Below are positions 1-7,573 of a DNA stretch of 16,355 bases, piece by piece. How positions within the stretch are numbered: position 1 is the first letter of the stretch; each line of letters starts with the position of its first letter. This DNA comes from Pseudomonadota bacterium (GTDB lineage Bacteria > Pseudomonadota > Alphaproteobacteria > Rhizobiales > Rhizobiaceae): contig JAEXMK010000254.1 of the NCBI GenBank assembly GCA_023444445.1, positions 1 to 16,355 on the forward strand, in the 5' to 3' direction. The notes under the pieces are model-generated. The model had not been told where the DNA came from and ran no database searches. It worked only from the letters and a program-made list of their open reading frames with translations. The translations under genes and the position numbers were made by a program.

Positions 1-1106
1 ATGTCGGCCACCTCACCCAGATCATGATGCTGCATTGGATGCAGAAGACCGGCCACCAGCCGATCTCGCTGATGGGCGGCGGCACCGGCATGGTCGGCGA
101 TCCCTCCTTCTAGGAAGAAGCCCGCAAGCTGATGACGATCGACATGATCGAGGACAACATCACCTCGCTCAAGCATGTCTTCGCCAACTACCTCGATTAC
201 GATCGCGCCGAGAACCCGGCGTTGATGATCAACAATGCCGACTGGCTGCGTGGTCTGAATTACCTCGAATTCCTGCGCGATGTCGGCCGCCACTTCTCGG
301 TCAACCGCATGCTGTCCTTCGACAGCGTGAAGACGCGCCTCGACCGCGAGCAGTCGCTGTCATTCCTCGAATTCAACTACATGATCCTGCAGGCCTACGA
401 CTTCGTGGAGCTGAACCAGCGGACAGGATGCCGCCTGCAGATGGGCGGCTCTGACCAGTGGGGCAACATCATCAACGGCATCGACCTTGGTCACCGCATG
501 GGGACACCGCAGCTTTACGCGCTGACCTCGCCGCTTCTGACCACCTCTTCGGGTGCCAAGATGGGCAAGTCAGCCTCGGGCGCCGTGTGGCTGAACAAGG
601 ACCTGCTGCCGGTCTATGATTTCTGGCAATATTGGCGCAACACGGAAGATGCTGACGTCGTGCGCTTCGCCAAGCTGTTCACAACCCTGCCGATGGATGA
701 AATCGCTCGCATTGCGGCGCTCGGCGGATCGGAAATAAACGAGGCGAAGAAGATCCTCGCAACGGAAGTAACGGCGATCCTGCATGGCCGCGCCGCTGCG
801 GAAGAAGCTGCGGAAACGGCGCGCAAGACCTTCGAGGAAGGCGCGCTCGCCGAAAACCTGCCTTCTATCGAGGTTCCTGTATCCGAACTCGAAGCCGGCG
901 TCGGCGTGCTCTCCCTCATCGTCCGTGCCGGCCTTGCCGGTTCGAATGGCGAAGCTCGCCGCCACGTTCAGGGCGGTGCGGTGAAGATCAACGATCAGGG
1001 CATTTCCGACGAGCGTCAGATGATCGGCACCAATGAGGTGACCGGCGACGGCGTTATCAAGCTATCGGTGGGCAAGAAGAAGCACGTTCTGGTTCGCCCG
1101 GCGTAA
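1..1106 (+). pseudogene. tyrS: Tyrosyl-tRNA synthetase, 5' end outside window, interrupted by an in-frame amber codon
   Basis: Class I aminoacyl-tRNA synthetase that charges tRNA-Tyr in the cytoplasm. The frame beginning at base 3 reads VGHLTQIMM, so the HVGH form of the HIGH motif lies across the window edge. It continues through [12 protein letters not shown] and then meets TAG at 111-113, followed in the same frame by [11 protein letters not shown]. The E. coli enzyme has Lys after GDPSF, so one A-to-T change in AAG would create the stop. Everything downstream is intact: GGSDQWGNI, the KMGKS signature at 558-572, and a C-terminal S4-like RNA-binding domain ending at the TAA 1104-1106. Restarting at ATG 132 would give 324 residues without the HVGH motif, which should not be active. 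Identification as tyrS is secure. Whether it is a real pseudogene, a sequencing error or a suppressed stop cannot be told from the sequence. Confidence 0.9.
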
Positions 1107-1128
1107 AAGCTGCGCAAAACGTCTGATG

Positions 1129-1153
1129 AAGGGCCGCGAAAGCGGCCCTTTTT
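1129..1153 (+). terminator. Intrinsic terminator of tyrS
   Basis: A 9-bp stem (AAGGGCCGC pairing with GCGGCCCTT) closes a GAAA tetraloop at 1138-1141 and runs into five T at 1149-1153. It lies 22 bases after the tyrS stop. The T tract overlaps the stop codon (1152-1154) of the convergent AsmA-like gene, so the two genes share almost no spacer. Confidence 0.88.
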
Positions 1154-4100
1154 ATTGAAACTCGAAAATCTGCCGGAAGACACCCGGCGCAATCAGCGAC
1201 AGCGGGTTGATCGTCAGCTTCGGCTGGTCCGTCTGGCCGGAAAGCTTGAAGGTGATGCCGAGCAGGCCGCGGTCGCGGCCGTTGCCGAGGAAGATGCCGA
1301 TGAAGGGCAACTCGCCGAACAGCCGGTTCAGCCCGTAGGCGGGCATGAAGGTGCCGGTCATGTCCATGCGGCCATTCTGATCCTTCAGCAGCCCCTGGAA
1401 TGTTGCGCCGATCTGTTCACCGCGCACAACCCCGTTTTCCACCGCGATCGAACCGTTAACGTAAACAACGCGGGCAAAACCCCGCTGGAATTTTTCCGAG
1501 CTGACATCGATGTTGCGGCGCACCGCATTGTTAAGGCTCCTGCCGTCCTCTCCCGTTGGCGTGGCGACGATGTCCTGCAATTTGGCTTCGTTAAGGACCG
1601 CAAAATTGCGCAGGTCGAGCGAACCGCTCCAGTCGCTTCCATTGGACGTGGTCAGTGACAGGTTCAGAAGACCACCGCGGATGCGGCTGTAGATATTGGC
1701 AAAACGGGCGAGCGAGCCGGCGTCGCTGCTGGTCAATGTCACAGTGCCCGCCGATCCGCGATTGGTGGTCTGCGCCACCACCGCCTGACCATTGCCGGTG
1801 ACGCCGCGCACGTCGATCGAGCGGACATTGCCATCACGCACGCTGACATCGGCATTGACGTTGGCAAGCACCTCGTCGTTGAAACCGTAAACCTTGTCGA
1901 ACTGCGCCTTCACGGAAAGCGTGGGCTGCGAGCGGGATGTGCCGTCGCCACCATTCGAGGAATTGCGCAGCTTCGAGATGAAGGGCCGCAGATCGGCCGA
2001 TTTCCCCGATGCGTTGACGATATAGCCGTTCTTCGACGCAGCGACCGAAACGGCATAATTATCGGCTGGCGAAAGTTTCACGCGGCTGAGATCGGCGGAA
2101 ATCAGACCGTTTTTGCTGAAGACAATGTCGCCGGCGGCACCGAAGCCATCCCCATCGAGGGAGAAGTCGCTGATCGTCGTGCGCCCGTCCGCCGCTTGCA
2201 TGGTGAAGGCGGCGCTGGCGGGAATGCCGATGCCCTTGCTCCAGCCAAGCCCCGGCAGGATGATCGATGCCTTGGTGAGATCGAGCTTGATGTCCTGGCT
2301 CTTGGGGTCGGCGCCGTTGATTTCGATCGCCGTCGTACCGCCGAGGACGGTGGAGAGTTCAGGTGCGAGCTTGGCGACCTGCGTCTCGTTCAAGGTGGCT
2401 TTCAGGGACAGGGTGGGAGCGATATTGCTGTTCTTGCGCACCGGCTCCGTCATCACGATATCCATCGGCACATCATCCACCCGGCCCTTGCCCTCCAGTT
2501 TAAGCTGCTGGTCGTTCAGCGACATGAAACCATCCAGCGCGGTCACCCTGTGGCCGGCGAAGGGTTTGGTCAGCGCCAGGTTCTTCAGGTCGAGATCGGC
2601 CGTCCACACCGGCGGCGGCGGGTTCTGGCTGGAAAGCATGCCAACGGTCAGTTTCGCATTGGCATTGACGTCGCCGGTGAAATCCTCTGGCTTGAACTGG
2701 GTATCCTTGAGCGCATTGATGGGTTTGAGCGTCGCAAGCTCCGCTACGGCATCGGCCGAGCCCGAAACATTCAGGTCGAGATTGCCAAGCAGCGGCTTCT
2801 CATACACATCTGAAATGAGAAAGCGGCTGTTCTCCAGCGAAAGCGTGCGGTTGGACGGAAAATAGGATGTGCCCTCCTTGATATCGACGGTCATCTTGCC
2901 GCCGACGAGGTCGAAATGCGCATCGACATCGCGCAGCGGCGGAATGTCGCCTGTCGTGTTGAGGCGCGTCTCGTCAATGTCGAAGCGGATCTGCAACTCG
3001 CTTTCGCCGAGCACCAGCGGGCAGCCGGGGCCGCACATACGCCCCTGCGGAATGAAGATCGCGATTGACCCATTGGTGATGGTACCGCCGTAAAGATTGG
3101 AGACCACCCAGTCGCGTGGCTTGTGCGCCATCCAGAACGGCCAGAGCTGTTTGACGGCCGTCGCCTCCATCTTCGGAAGCTGGCCGCCAAAGCTGATTTC
3201 CGGCGAACCCTCGCCAAACCGGATTTTCAGCGACCCCGCCATGTCTCCGAGCGGGCCGCTGACGTAAAGCGAGGGAACGTCGAGCTGCTTCGTGGCCGTC
3301 GTAAAATGGCCGTCCGCTTTCAGGTTGAAAGAAACGGGTGCTTCGCCCGAGGCTTCGGAGGAAGCGACGCCATTGTCTACCCTCAGTGAAAGGCCGAAGC
3401 CCTCTTCCGTATCGCTGATTTCACCGTTGACGGGAATAATCGTCCGCCCGAGTTCCACCCGCGAATTGTCGATGACCAGGCTGTTTTTTGCAAAATCATA
3501 ACGCGCATGCACCGTGCCGGTCGTGAACGGCTGGGACTCGCCGCCAATCATCAGCGTTCCATTGCCAAGGCCGAGCGAAACGTCCAGCCGCGGCTCCTGC
3601 GCCGCCGTGGCCCGCCGGGCGACTATATTCACGCCGGTCTTGACGTTCAGGCCTTCATGGAGGTTTCCGTCGGGATCGAATTTTTCGAGGAATGGGCCAA
3701 TATCGAAACCGTCGATGCGGGCATCAAAACCACCAATCACACCGCCCGCGCCGGAGGTCCTCAGCGACACGCTGGCGATTTCCCCGTTAAACAGGGTTTC
3801 TCCATCGAGCGAATATCCGCCCTGCTGATCCGGCGTCAGCGACAGTTCCCGCACTTCGATGGTGCGCGGCTTGCCCTGTTCACCGGGCGGCAGGTGCACC
3901 GAAACGCTGGAAATATCGATTTCTTCCGTGCCGCTGCTCAAAAAAGCCTGGGCAAGCTTGTCAAGTTGCCCGAAGGCCGCCTGCAATTGCTGCGGCACGG
4001 CCTCAAGCTTGATGCTGGCGAGATCGAAACCGTTGCCCTTTGGCAAAAGCGCCGTGTCTAGTTCCATGCCGTCTGCTTCGAGGCTCTGCACCGATACGTG

Positions 4101-4535
4101 GCCGGCCAGAAGCGCAAGAGGATCGAGCGCCATGCCGATCGCCCGTGCCCGGCTCAGATGCTGGCCGGAGTCCTTCTCGATGATATCCACGTCCTCGGCC
4201 ACCAGCGCCAGCCGCAGCCCGGTGGAAAAGCGGATCGCCGAGGAGCCGATCCGCGCGCTGTAATGGGGTCCAAGCGCCTTTTCCAGCGCCTGTTGCGCCT
4301 GGCTCGAAAGCGTCTTGTCGATGGAGCCGGTCTCGACCGACAGGATGATGCCGCCGATGGACAGGAAGGCCAGCACGAAAAGGGCCGCAAAAATCTTGCA
4401 GAAAGCGCGCATCATGGAGCGCGGCGGCGGGCAATGCACGATGATCGGGTCTTCGGCCTGAGCCGAAGGAAGCTCATGCAGCGCGACCATATCGCGCTTG
4501 CCGAACGTAACCTTTTCACCCCTTATTTCAGCCAT
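1152..4535 (-). CDS. AsmA-like / DUF3971 (YhdP-type) envelope protein
   Basis: Predicted protein of 1127 aa. The N-terminal 43 residues are polar, one membrane segment spans about residues 44-66 (FCKIFAALFVLAFLSIGGII), and the remaining 1060 residues look periplasmic. They are rich in short beta-prone repeats with alternating hydrophobic residues (LDLNVSGSAD, MDMTGTFMP, LGITFKLSGQTDQPKLTINP), the pattern of AsmA/TamB/YhdP proteins. The C-terminal part (about 950-1127) resembles the AsmA-like C-terminal region. In E. coli, YhdP and relatives are bridge proteins for phospholipid movement between inner and outer membranes; a similar role here is inferred. The ATG at 4535 is the first start in a long open frame with only weak ribosome-binding sequence (TTAGAGG); ATG 4487 is an alternative. 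The gene is convergent with tyrS and divergent from bcp, with 119 bp between. Confidence 0.85.
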   Translation of the reverse strand: MAEIRGEKVTFGKRDMVALHELPSAQAEDPIIVHCPPPRSMMRAFCKIFAALFVLAFLSIGGIILSVETGSIDKTLSSQAQQALEKALGPHYSARIGSSAIRFSTGLRLALVAEDVDIIEKDSGQHLSRARAIGMALDPLALLAGHVSVQSLEADGMELDTALLPKGNGFDLASIKLEAVPQQLQAAFGQLDKLAQAFLSSGTEEIDISSVSVHLPPGEQGKPRTIEVRELSLTPDQQGGYSLDGETLFNGEIASVSLRTSGAGGVIGGFDARIDGFDIGPFLEKFDPDGNLHEGLNVKTGVNIVARRATAAQEPRLDVSLGLGNGTLMIGGESQPFTTGTVHARYDFAKNSLVIDNSRVELGRTIIPVNGEISDTEEGFGLSLRVDNGVASSEASGEAPVSFNLKADGHFTTATKQLDVPSLYVSGPLGDMAGSLKIRFGEGSPEISFGGQLPKMEATAVKQLWPFWMAHKPRDWVVSNLYGGTITNGSIAIFIPQGRMCGPGCPLVLGESELQIRFDIDETRLNTTGDIPPLRDVDAHFDLVGGKMTVDIKEGTSYFPSNRTLSLENSRFLISDVYEKPLLGNLDLNVSGSADAVAELATLKPINALKDTQFKPEDFTGDVNANAKLTVGMLSSQNPPPPVWTADLDLKNLALTKPFAGHRVTALDGFMSLNDQQLKLEGKGRVDDVPMDIVMTEPVRKNSNIAPTLSLKATLNETQVAKLAPELSTVLGGTTAIEINGADPKSQDIKLDLTKASIILPGLGWSKGIGIPASAAFTMQAADGRTTISDFSLDGDGFGAAGDIVFSKNGLISADLSRVKLSPADNYAVSVAASKNGYIVNASGKSADLRPFISKLRNSSNGGDGTSRSQPTLSVKAQFDKVYGFNDEVLANVNADVSVRDGNVRSIDVRGVTGNGQAVVAQTTNRGSAGTVTLTSSDAGSLARFANIYSRIRGGLLNLSLTTSNGSDWSGSLDLRNFAVLNEAKLQDIVATPTGEDGRSLNNAVRRNIDVSSEKFQRGFARVVYVNGSIAVENGVVRGEQIGATFQGLLKDQNGRMDMTGTFMPAYGLNRLFGELPFIGIFLGNGRDRGLLGITFKLSGQTDQPKLTINPLSLIAPGVFRQIFEFQ

Positions 4536-4654
4536 ACGCCCGTGTTTGCCTCTAAGTAGCTTTTGTTTCGCCGCAACACTGGACGACGCGCGGTTTCGCT
4601 ATATATCGAATGTGGCGACTTTCCCTCAACATCCCGGCGAAAGAAAGGTAGAAT

Positions 4655-5122
4655 ATGACAGACTTGACGATTGGCAGCCCCGCCCCCGATTTCACCTTGC
4701 CCCGTAACGGTGAAGGAACGGTGACATTGTCGAAATTGCAAGGCAAGGCGGTCATCCTCTATTTCTACCCGAAGGACGATACATCGGGCTGCACCGCCGA
4801 AGCGATCGACTTCAGCGCGCTCGGCGGAGAATTCGAGGCCGCCAATGCCGTCGTCATCGGAATTTCGCCCGACAGCGTCAAAAGCCACGACAAATTTGCG
4901 GCAAAACATTCCCTTTCCGTCATGCTCGCCTCCGACGAGGAGAGGAAGGTTCTGGAAGCCTACGGCGTCTGGAAGGAAAAAAGCATGTATGGGAAAAAAT
5001 ACATGGGTGTTGAACGCACCACCTTCCTCATCGGGCGGGATGGCACGATCGCCGAAATCTGGAACAAGGTGAAGGTTGCCGGTCACGCCCAGGCCGTTCT
5101 CGAGGCCGCAAAAAAGCTTTGA
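4655..5122 (+). CDS. bcp: Thiol peroxidase of the Bcp/PrxQ family, single cysteine
   Basis: Thioredoxin-fold peroxiredoxin of 155 aa that reduces hydrogen peroxide and organic hydroperoxides in the cytoplasm. The family start is clear (IGSPAPDFTLP), the active-site motif PxxxTxxC is PKDDTSGC with the peroxidatic Cys at 46, and the FLIGRDGTI strand follows near residue 124. In E. coli Bcp the resolving Cys lies five residues after the peroxidatic one. Here that position is Ile51 and Cys46 is the only cysteine, so the protein would have to work by a 1-Cys mechanism with an external thiol. ATG 4655 is preceded by AGAAAGGT (4642-4649). The DUF455 gene follows within 13-16 bases, so the two are probably co-transcribed. 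A CTATAT sequence at 4599-4604 could be a -10 box, but I see no convincing -35. Confidence 0.92.
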   Translation: MTDLTIGSPAPDFTLPRNGEGTVTLSKLQGKAVILYFYPKDDTSGCTAEAIDFSALGGEFEAANAVVIGISPDSVKSHDKFAAKHSLSVMLASDEERKVLEAYGVWKEKSMYGKKYMGVERTTFLIGRDGTIAEIWNKVKVAGHAQAVLEAAKKL

Positions 5123-5138
5123 GGACCCTCCAGCCGTG

Positions 5139-5960
5139 ATGCTTCCGGCCAAAATCATGTCCCTGCGCGGCGGCGCCACGGAAGCGATCTCCAGTGCCGA
5201 TCTCGACCGAAAGACCGAACTCGCGCAGGAAACGGCAACTCGCTGGTTCGAGCGCCGGCTGTCATTGCGCTCCCCGCTCGATCCGCCCCTGCCCGAGCGA
5301 CCGGGCAGGCCTGCGAAGCCGGAACTCGTCCCGCCGACCGCGGTGGAACGCCGTTCGCTTCACAGCGTCAAGGGTCGCATCGCCCTCCTGCACGCCATCG
5401 CCCATATCGAACTCAACGCCGTCGATCTCGCGCTCGATATCGTCGCCCGTTATGCCAGCGAGCCGGTGCCCCATTCCTTTTTCGATGGTTGGATGCAGGT
5501 CGCCTTCGAGGAAGCGAAACATTTCCGGCTGGTTCGGGACCGGCTGCGAAGCCTCGGGGCGGATTACGGTGACCTGCCCGCCCATGACGGGCTTTGGCAG
5601 GCCGCGCATTCCACCCGCAACGATCTGACCGCGCGGCTTACGGTCGTGCCGCTCATCCTGGAGGCGCGTGGGCTTGATGTCACTCCCTCCCTGCAGGCCA
5701 AGATGCGCGAGACCGGCGATCTGGAAAGCGCTGCGGTACTCGACGTGATCTATAATGACGAAAAAGGCCACGTCGCCATCGGCGCCAAATGGTTCCGTTT
5801 CCTCTGCGCGCGCGAAAAGAAAGATCCTGCCGCGACCTTCAGGCAGCTGGTCCGCGCCAATTTCCGCGGCCCGCTGAAACCGCCTTTCAACGACCTCGCC
5901 CGCGCCGAAGCCGGCCTGACGCCGTCCTTTTACCGCTCGCTCACATCCGTAAGCCAATAG
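5139..5960 (+). CDS. DUF455 ferritin-like protein
   Basis: Predicted protein of 273 aa in the ferritin-like, four-helix-bundle DUF455 family. Candidate di-iron ligands are spaced as expected: Glu91 (IAHIELNAVD), Glu125-x-x-His128 (FEEAKHF), Glu175 (LILEARGLD) and Glu208-x-x-His211 (NDEKGHVAIG). All are present, so the metal site looks intact. The family is structurally related to MiaE-type tRNA hydroxylases, but its substrate is not established and I do not assign one. GAGGA at 5121-5125 overlaps the bcp stop codon and favours GTG 5136 (10-nt spacer) or ATG 5139 (13-nt spacer); the two differ by one residue. A later ATG at 5157 has no ribosome binding site. Tight linkage to bcp suggests a shared transcript and perhaps a link to redox or iron handling, which is inference. 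Confidence 0.82.
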   Translation: MLPAKIMSLRGGATEAISSADLDRKTELAQETATRWFERRLSLRSPLDPPLPERPGRPAKPELVPPTAVERRSLHSVKGRIALLHAIAHIELNAVDLALDIVARYASEPVPHSFFDGWMQVAFEEAKHFRLVRDRLRSLGADYGDLPAHDGLWQAAHSTRNDLTARLTVVPLILEARGLDVTPSLQAKMRETGDLESAAVLDVIYNDEKGHVAIGAKWFRFLCAREKKDPAATFRQLVRANFRGPLKPPFNDLARAEAGLTPSFYRSLTSVSQ

Positions 5961-5992
5961 CCGACAATACCGAAACGCCTCTCCGGCAAAAC

Positions 5993-6010
5993 TTCGTTAA
6001 CCTTAACGAA
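5993..6010. promoter_or_regulatory. Perfect 8-bp inverted repeat upstream of the M23 peptidase gene
   Basis: TTCGTTAA and TTAACGAA flank a CC spacer, giving an 18-bp perfect dyad centred about 50 bp before the GTG start at 6053. The 2-base spacer is too short for an RNA hairpin with this full stem, so a protein-binding operator is more likely. Binding factor unknown. Confidence 0.4.
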
Positions 6011-6052
6011 TTATGATTTCGCTTAAGAAATCGGCCAGTCCGGAGAGAGATT

Positions 6053-7354
6053 GTGACTGATACGGCAGAAAACCGGGTATTCGGCAAAAAGCGTGAACCG
6101 CACGTGCTCATCCTCGCGCGCGGCGAAAGCGTGCGGCACATGACCATCCGGCCGTGGATGGCAGCGCTTGCCGGCTGCACGATCGGGCTGTTTTCGCTCG
6201 GCTATCTCGGCGCCACCAGCTATCTCATTTTGCGCGACGACCTAATCGGCGCGACCATGGCGCGCCAGACCCGCATGCAGAACGACTATGAAGACCGCAT
6301 TGCGGCCTTGCGAGCCCAGGTGGACCGCGTCACCTCCCGGCAATTGCTCGATCAGCAGGTCGTTGAAAAGAAAGTGGAAAAGCTGCTGGAACAGCAGGCC
6401 GCGCTGACCTCCCGCCACGGCCGCATGAGCGAGCTTCTCGAAAGGGCTGAAAACTCCGGCATTGCGGCAGAAGCTCCGGCTGCGCCCTCCTCCCTCTCGA
6501 ACGCTATGGCCCCGGAAAAACGCGCCGACCTGTCCGGCGGCCTTTCCGCCATTGAAAAACTGATGACGTCGAAAAAGCAGGCGCCGGAAAAAGCCGCAGC
6601 GACCGACAGACGGGCCGCCTATATGCCTGAAGCCGGCGAAACAGCTTCCGACCGGGCAGACCGGGTTTTCTCCAAGGTCACGCTGTCGCTGAAGGATATA
6701 GAACGCCAGCAGATATCGCGCATTGCCAGGCTGACCAGCGACGCCGAGGACAAGGCAAGCGCGATGCAGGAGATCATCCGGCAGGCGGGCCTGAAGATCG
6801 AAGAAAACGGCACCGACGATGTTGGCGGTCCCTATGCCGCGCCCTTGGGCGGTGAGACCGATCCGTTCAACCTGTCGCTCACCAGTCTCGACAATGCGCT
6901 GAACCGGCTTGATGTCGTCAAGGAAACCGCAACCGCCCTGCCCTTCGGCAACCCCGCCCCCGGGCGGGCGATCACCAGTCGATTCGGCAACCGCATGGAT
7001 CCGTTTCTGGGACGTCCCGCCTTGCATACCGGCATCGATTTTCGTGCTGAAACAGGCGCAGACGTTAAATCCACCGGCGCCGGCAGGGTGACGGTGGCGG
7101 AAAACTCCGGCGGTTACGGCAATATGGTCGAGATCGATCACGGCCAGGGCGTCTCCACCCGATTCGGCCATCTCTCCGCCATCCTCGTGCGGGCTGGCGA
7201 CCGGGTGGAAGCCGGCGACATCATCGGGCGCGCCGGCAGCACCGGGCGCTCCACCGGCCCGCATGTGCATTACGAAGTGCGGCGCAACGATACGCCTGTC
7301 GATCCCATGCGGTTCCTGATCGCCGGGGCGGAGCTGAAAACCTATCTGAAATAG
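6053..7354 (+). CDS. Membrane-anchored M23 (LytM) family metallopeptidase
   Basis: Predicted protein of 433 aa. It has a short basic cytoplasmic tail, one membrane segment (about 36-59), a probable coiled coil (about 75-133), a low-complexity linker and a C-terminal M23 domain (about 305-433). The zinc ligands of an active LytM enzyme are all present: His325 and Asp329 in HTGIDF, and His404/His406 in HVHYEV. FGHLS and AGSTGRSTGPH are also typical. Such enzymes cut peptidoglycan cross-links in the periplasm, or activate amidases when ligands are lost; here the ligands favour real peptidase activity. The coiled coil before the domain recalls division-associated EnvC-like proteins, but that role is only inferred. 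The start is GTG, with GGAGAGAG at 6042-6049 directly upstream; the next in-frame ATG (6140) would remove most of the cytoplasmic tail. Confidence 0.9.
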   Translation: MTDTAENRVFGKKREPHVLILARGESVRHMTIRPWMAALAGCTIGLFSLGYLGATSYLILRDDLIGATMARQTRMQNDYEDRIAALRAQVDRVTSRQLLDQQVVEKKVEKLLEQQAALTSRHGRMSELLERAENSGIAAEAPAAPSSLSNAMAPEKRADLSGGLSAIEKLMTSKKQAPEKAAATDRRAAYMPEAGETASDRADRVFSKVTLSLKDIERQQISRIARLTSDAEDKASAMQEIIRQAGLKIEENGTDDVGGPYAAPLGGETDPFNLSLTSLDNALNRLDVVKETATALPFGNPAPGRAITSRFGNRMDPFLGRPALHTGIDFRAETGADVKSTGAGRVTVAENSGGYGNMVEIDHGQGVSTRFGHLSAILVRAGDRVEAGDIIGRAGSTGRSTGPHVHYEVRRNDTPVDPMRFLIAGAELKTYLK

Positions 7355-7421
7355 CAGGCCGACTTTAACGCTTCTTTTGCTCTTTTAACGATAAATCGCA
7401 CAAATTCACGACCAAGGCTCA

Positions 7422-7457
7422 AAAGCCCCGCCCGGAGCATCACGTTTCGCGGGCTTT
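7422..7457 (+). terminator. Possible weak terminator after the M23 peptidase gene
   Basis: AAAGCCCCGC (7422-7431) can pair with GCGGGCTTT (7449-7457), with one bulged C and a loop of 17 bases. It sits 67 bases after the M23 stop. No proper T tract follows (TCCCC), so termination would be weak or would need Rho. Confidence 0.3.
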
Positions 7458-7470
7458 CCCCGTTGTTTCC

Positions 7471-7499
7471 TTGACTTTCCGGCAATTTGGGCCTATCCC
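7471..7499 (+). promoter_or_regulatory. Candidate promoter of the DEAD-box helicase gene
   Basis: TTGACT (7471-7476) and TATCCC (7494-7499) are 17 bp apart, close to the housekeeping sigma factor pattern of alphaproteobacteria. Transcription from here would leave an untranslated leader of roughly 65-70 nt before the TTG start at 7574. Confidence 0.42.
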
Positions 7500-7573
7500 C
7501 GCGCCAAGTCTTTGCAAGTGCCGTCGCGGCACGCAGGTGTTCTTACCGAACCAGAACGGAAAAAGTTCTTCCT

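Noticed and set aside
5997..6026. CtrA binding site (TTAA-N7-TTAA) before the M23 gene
   Set aside because: The TTAA copies are separated by 2 and 16 bases, not 7, so the consensus is not met; only the dyad is reported.
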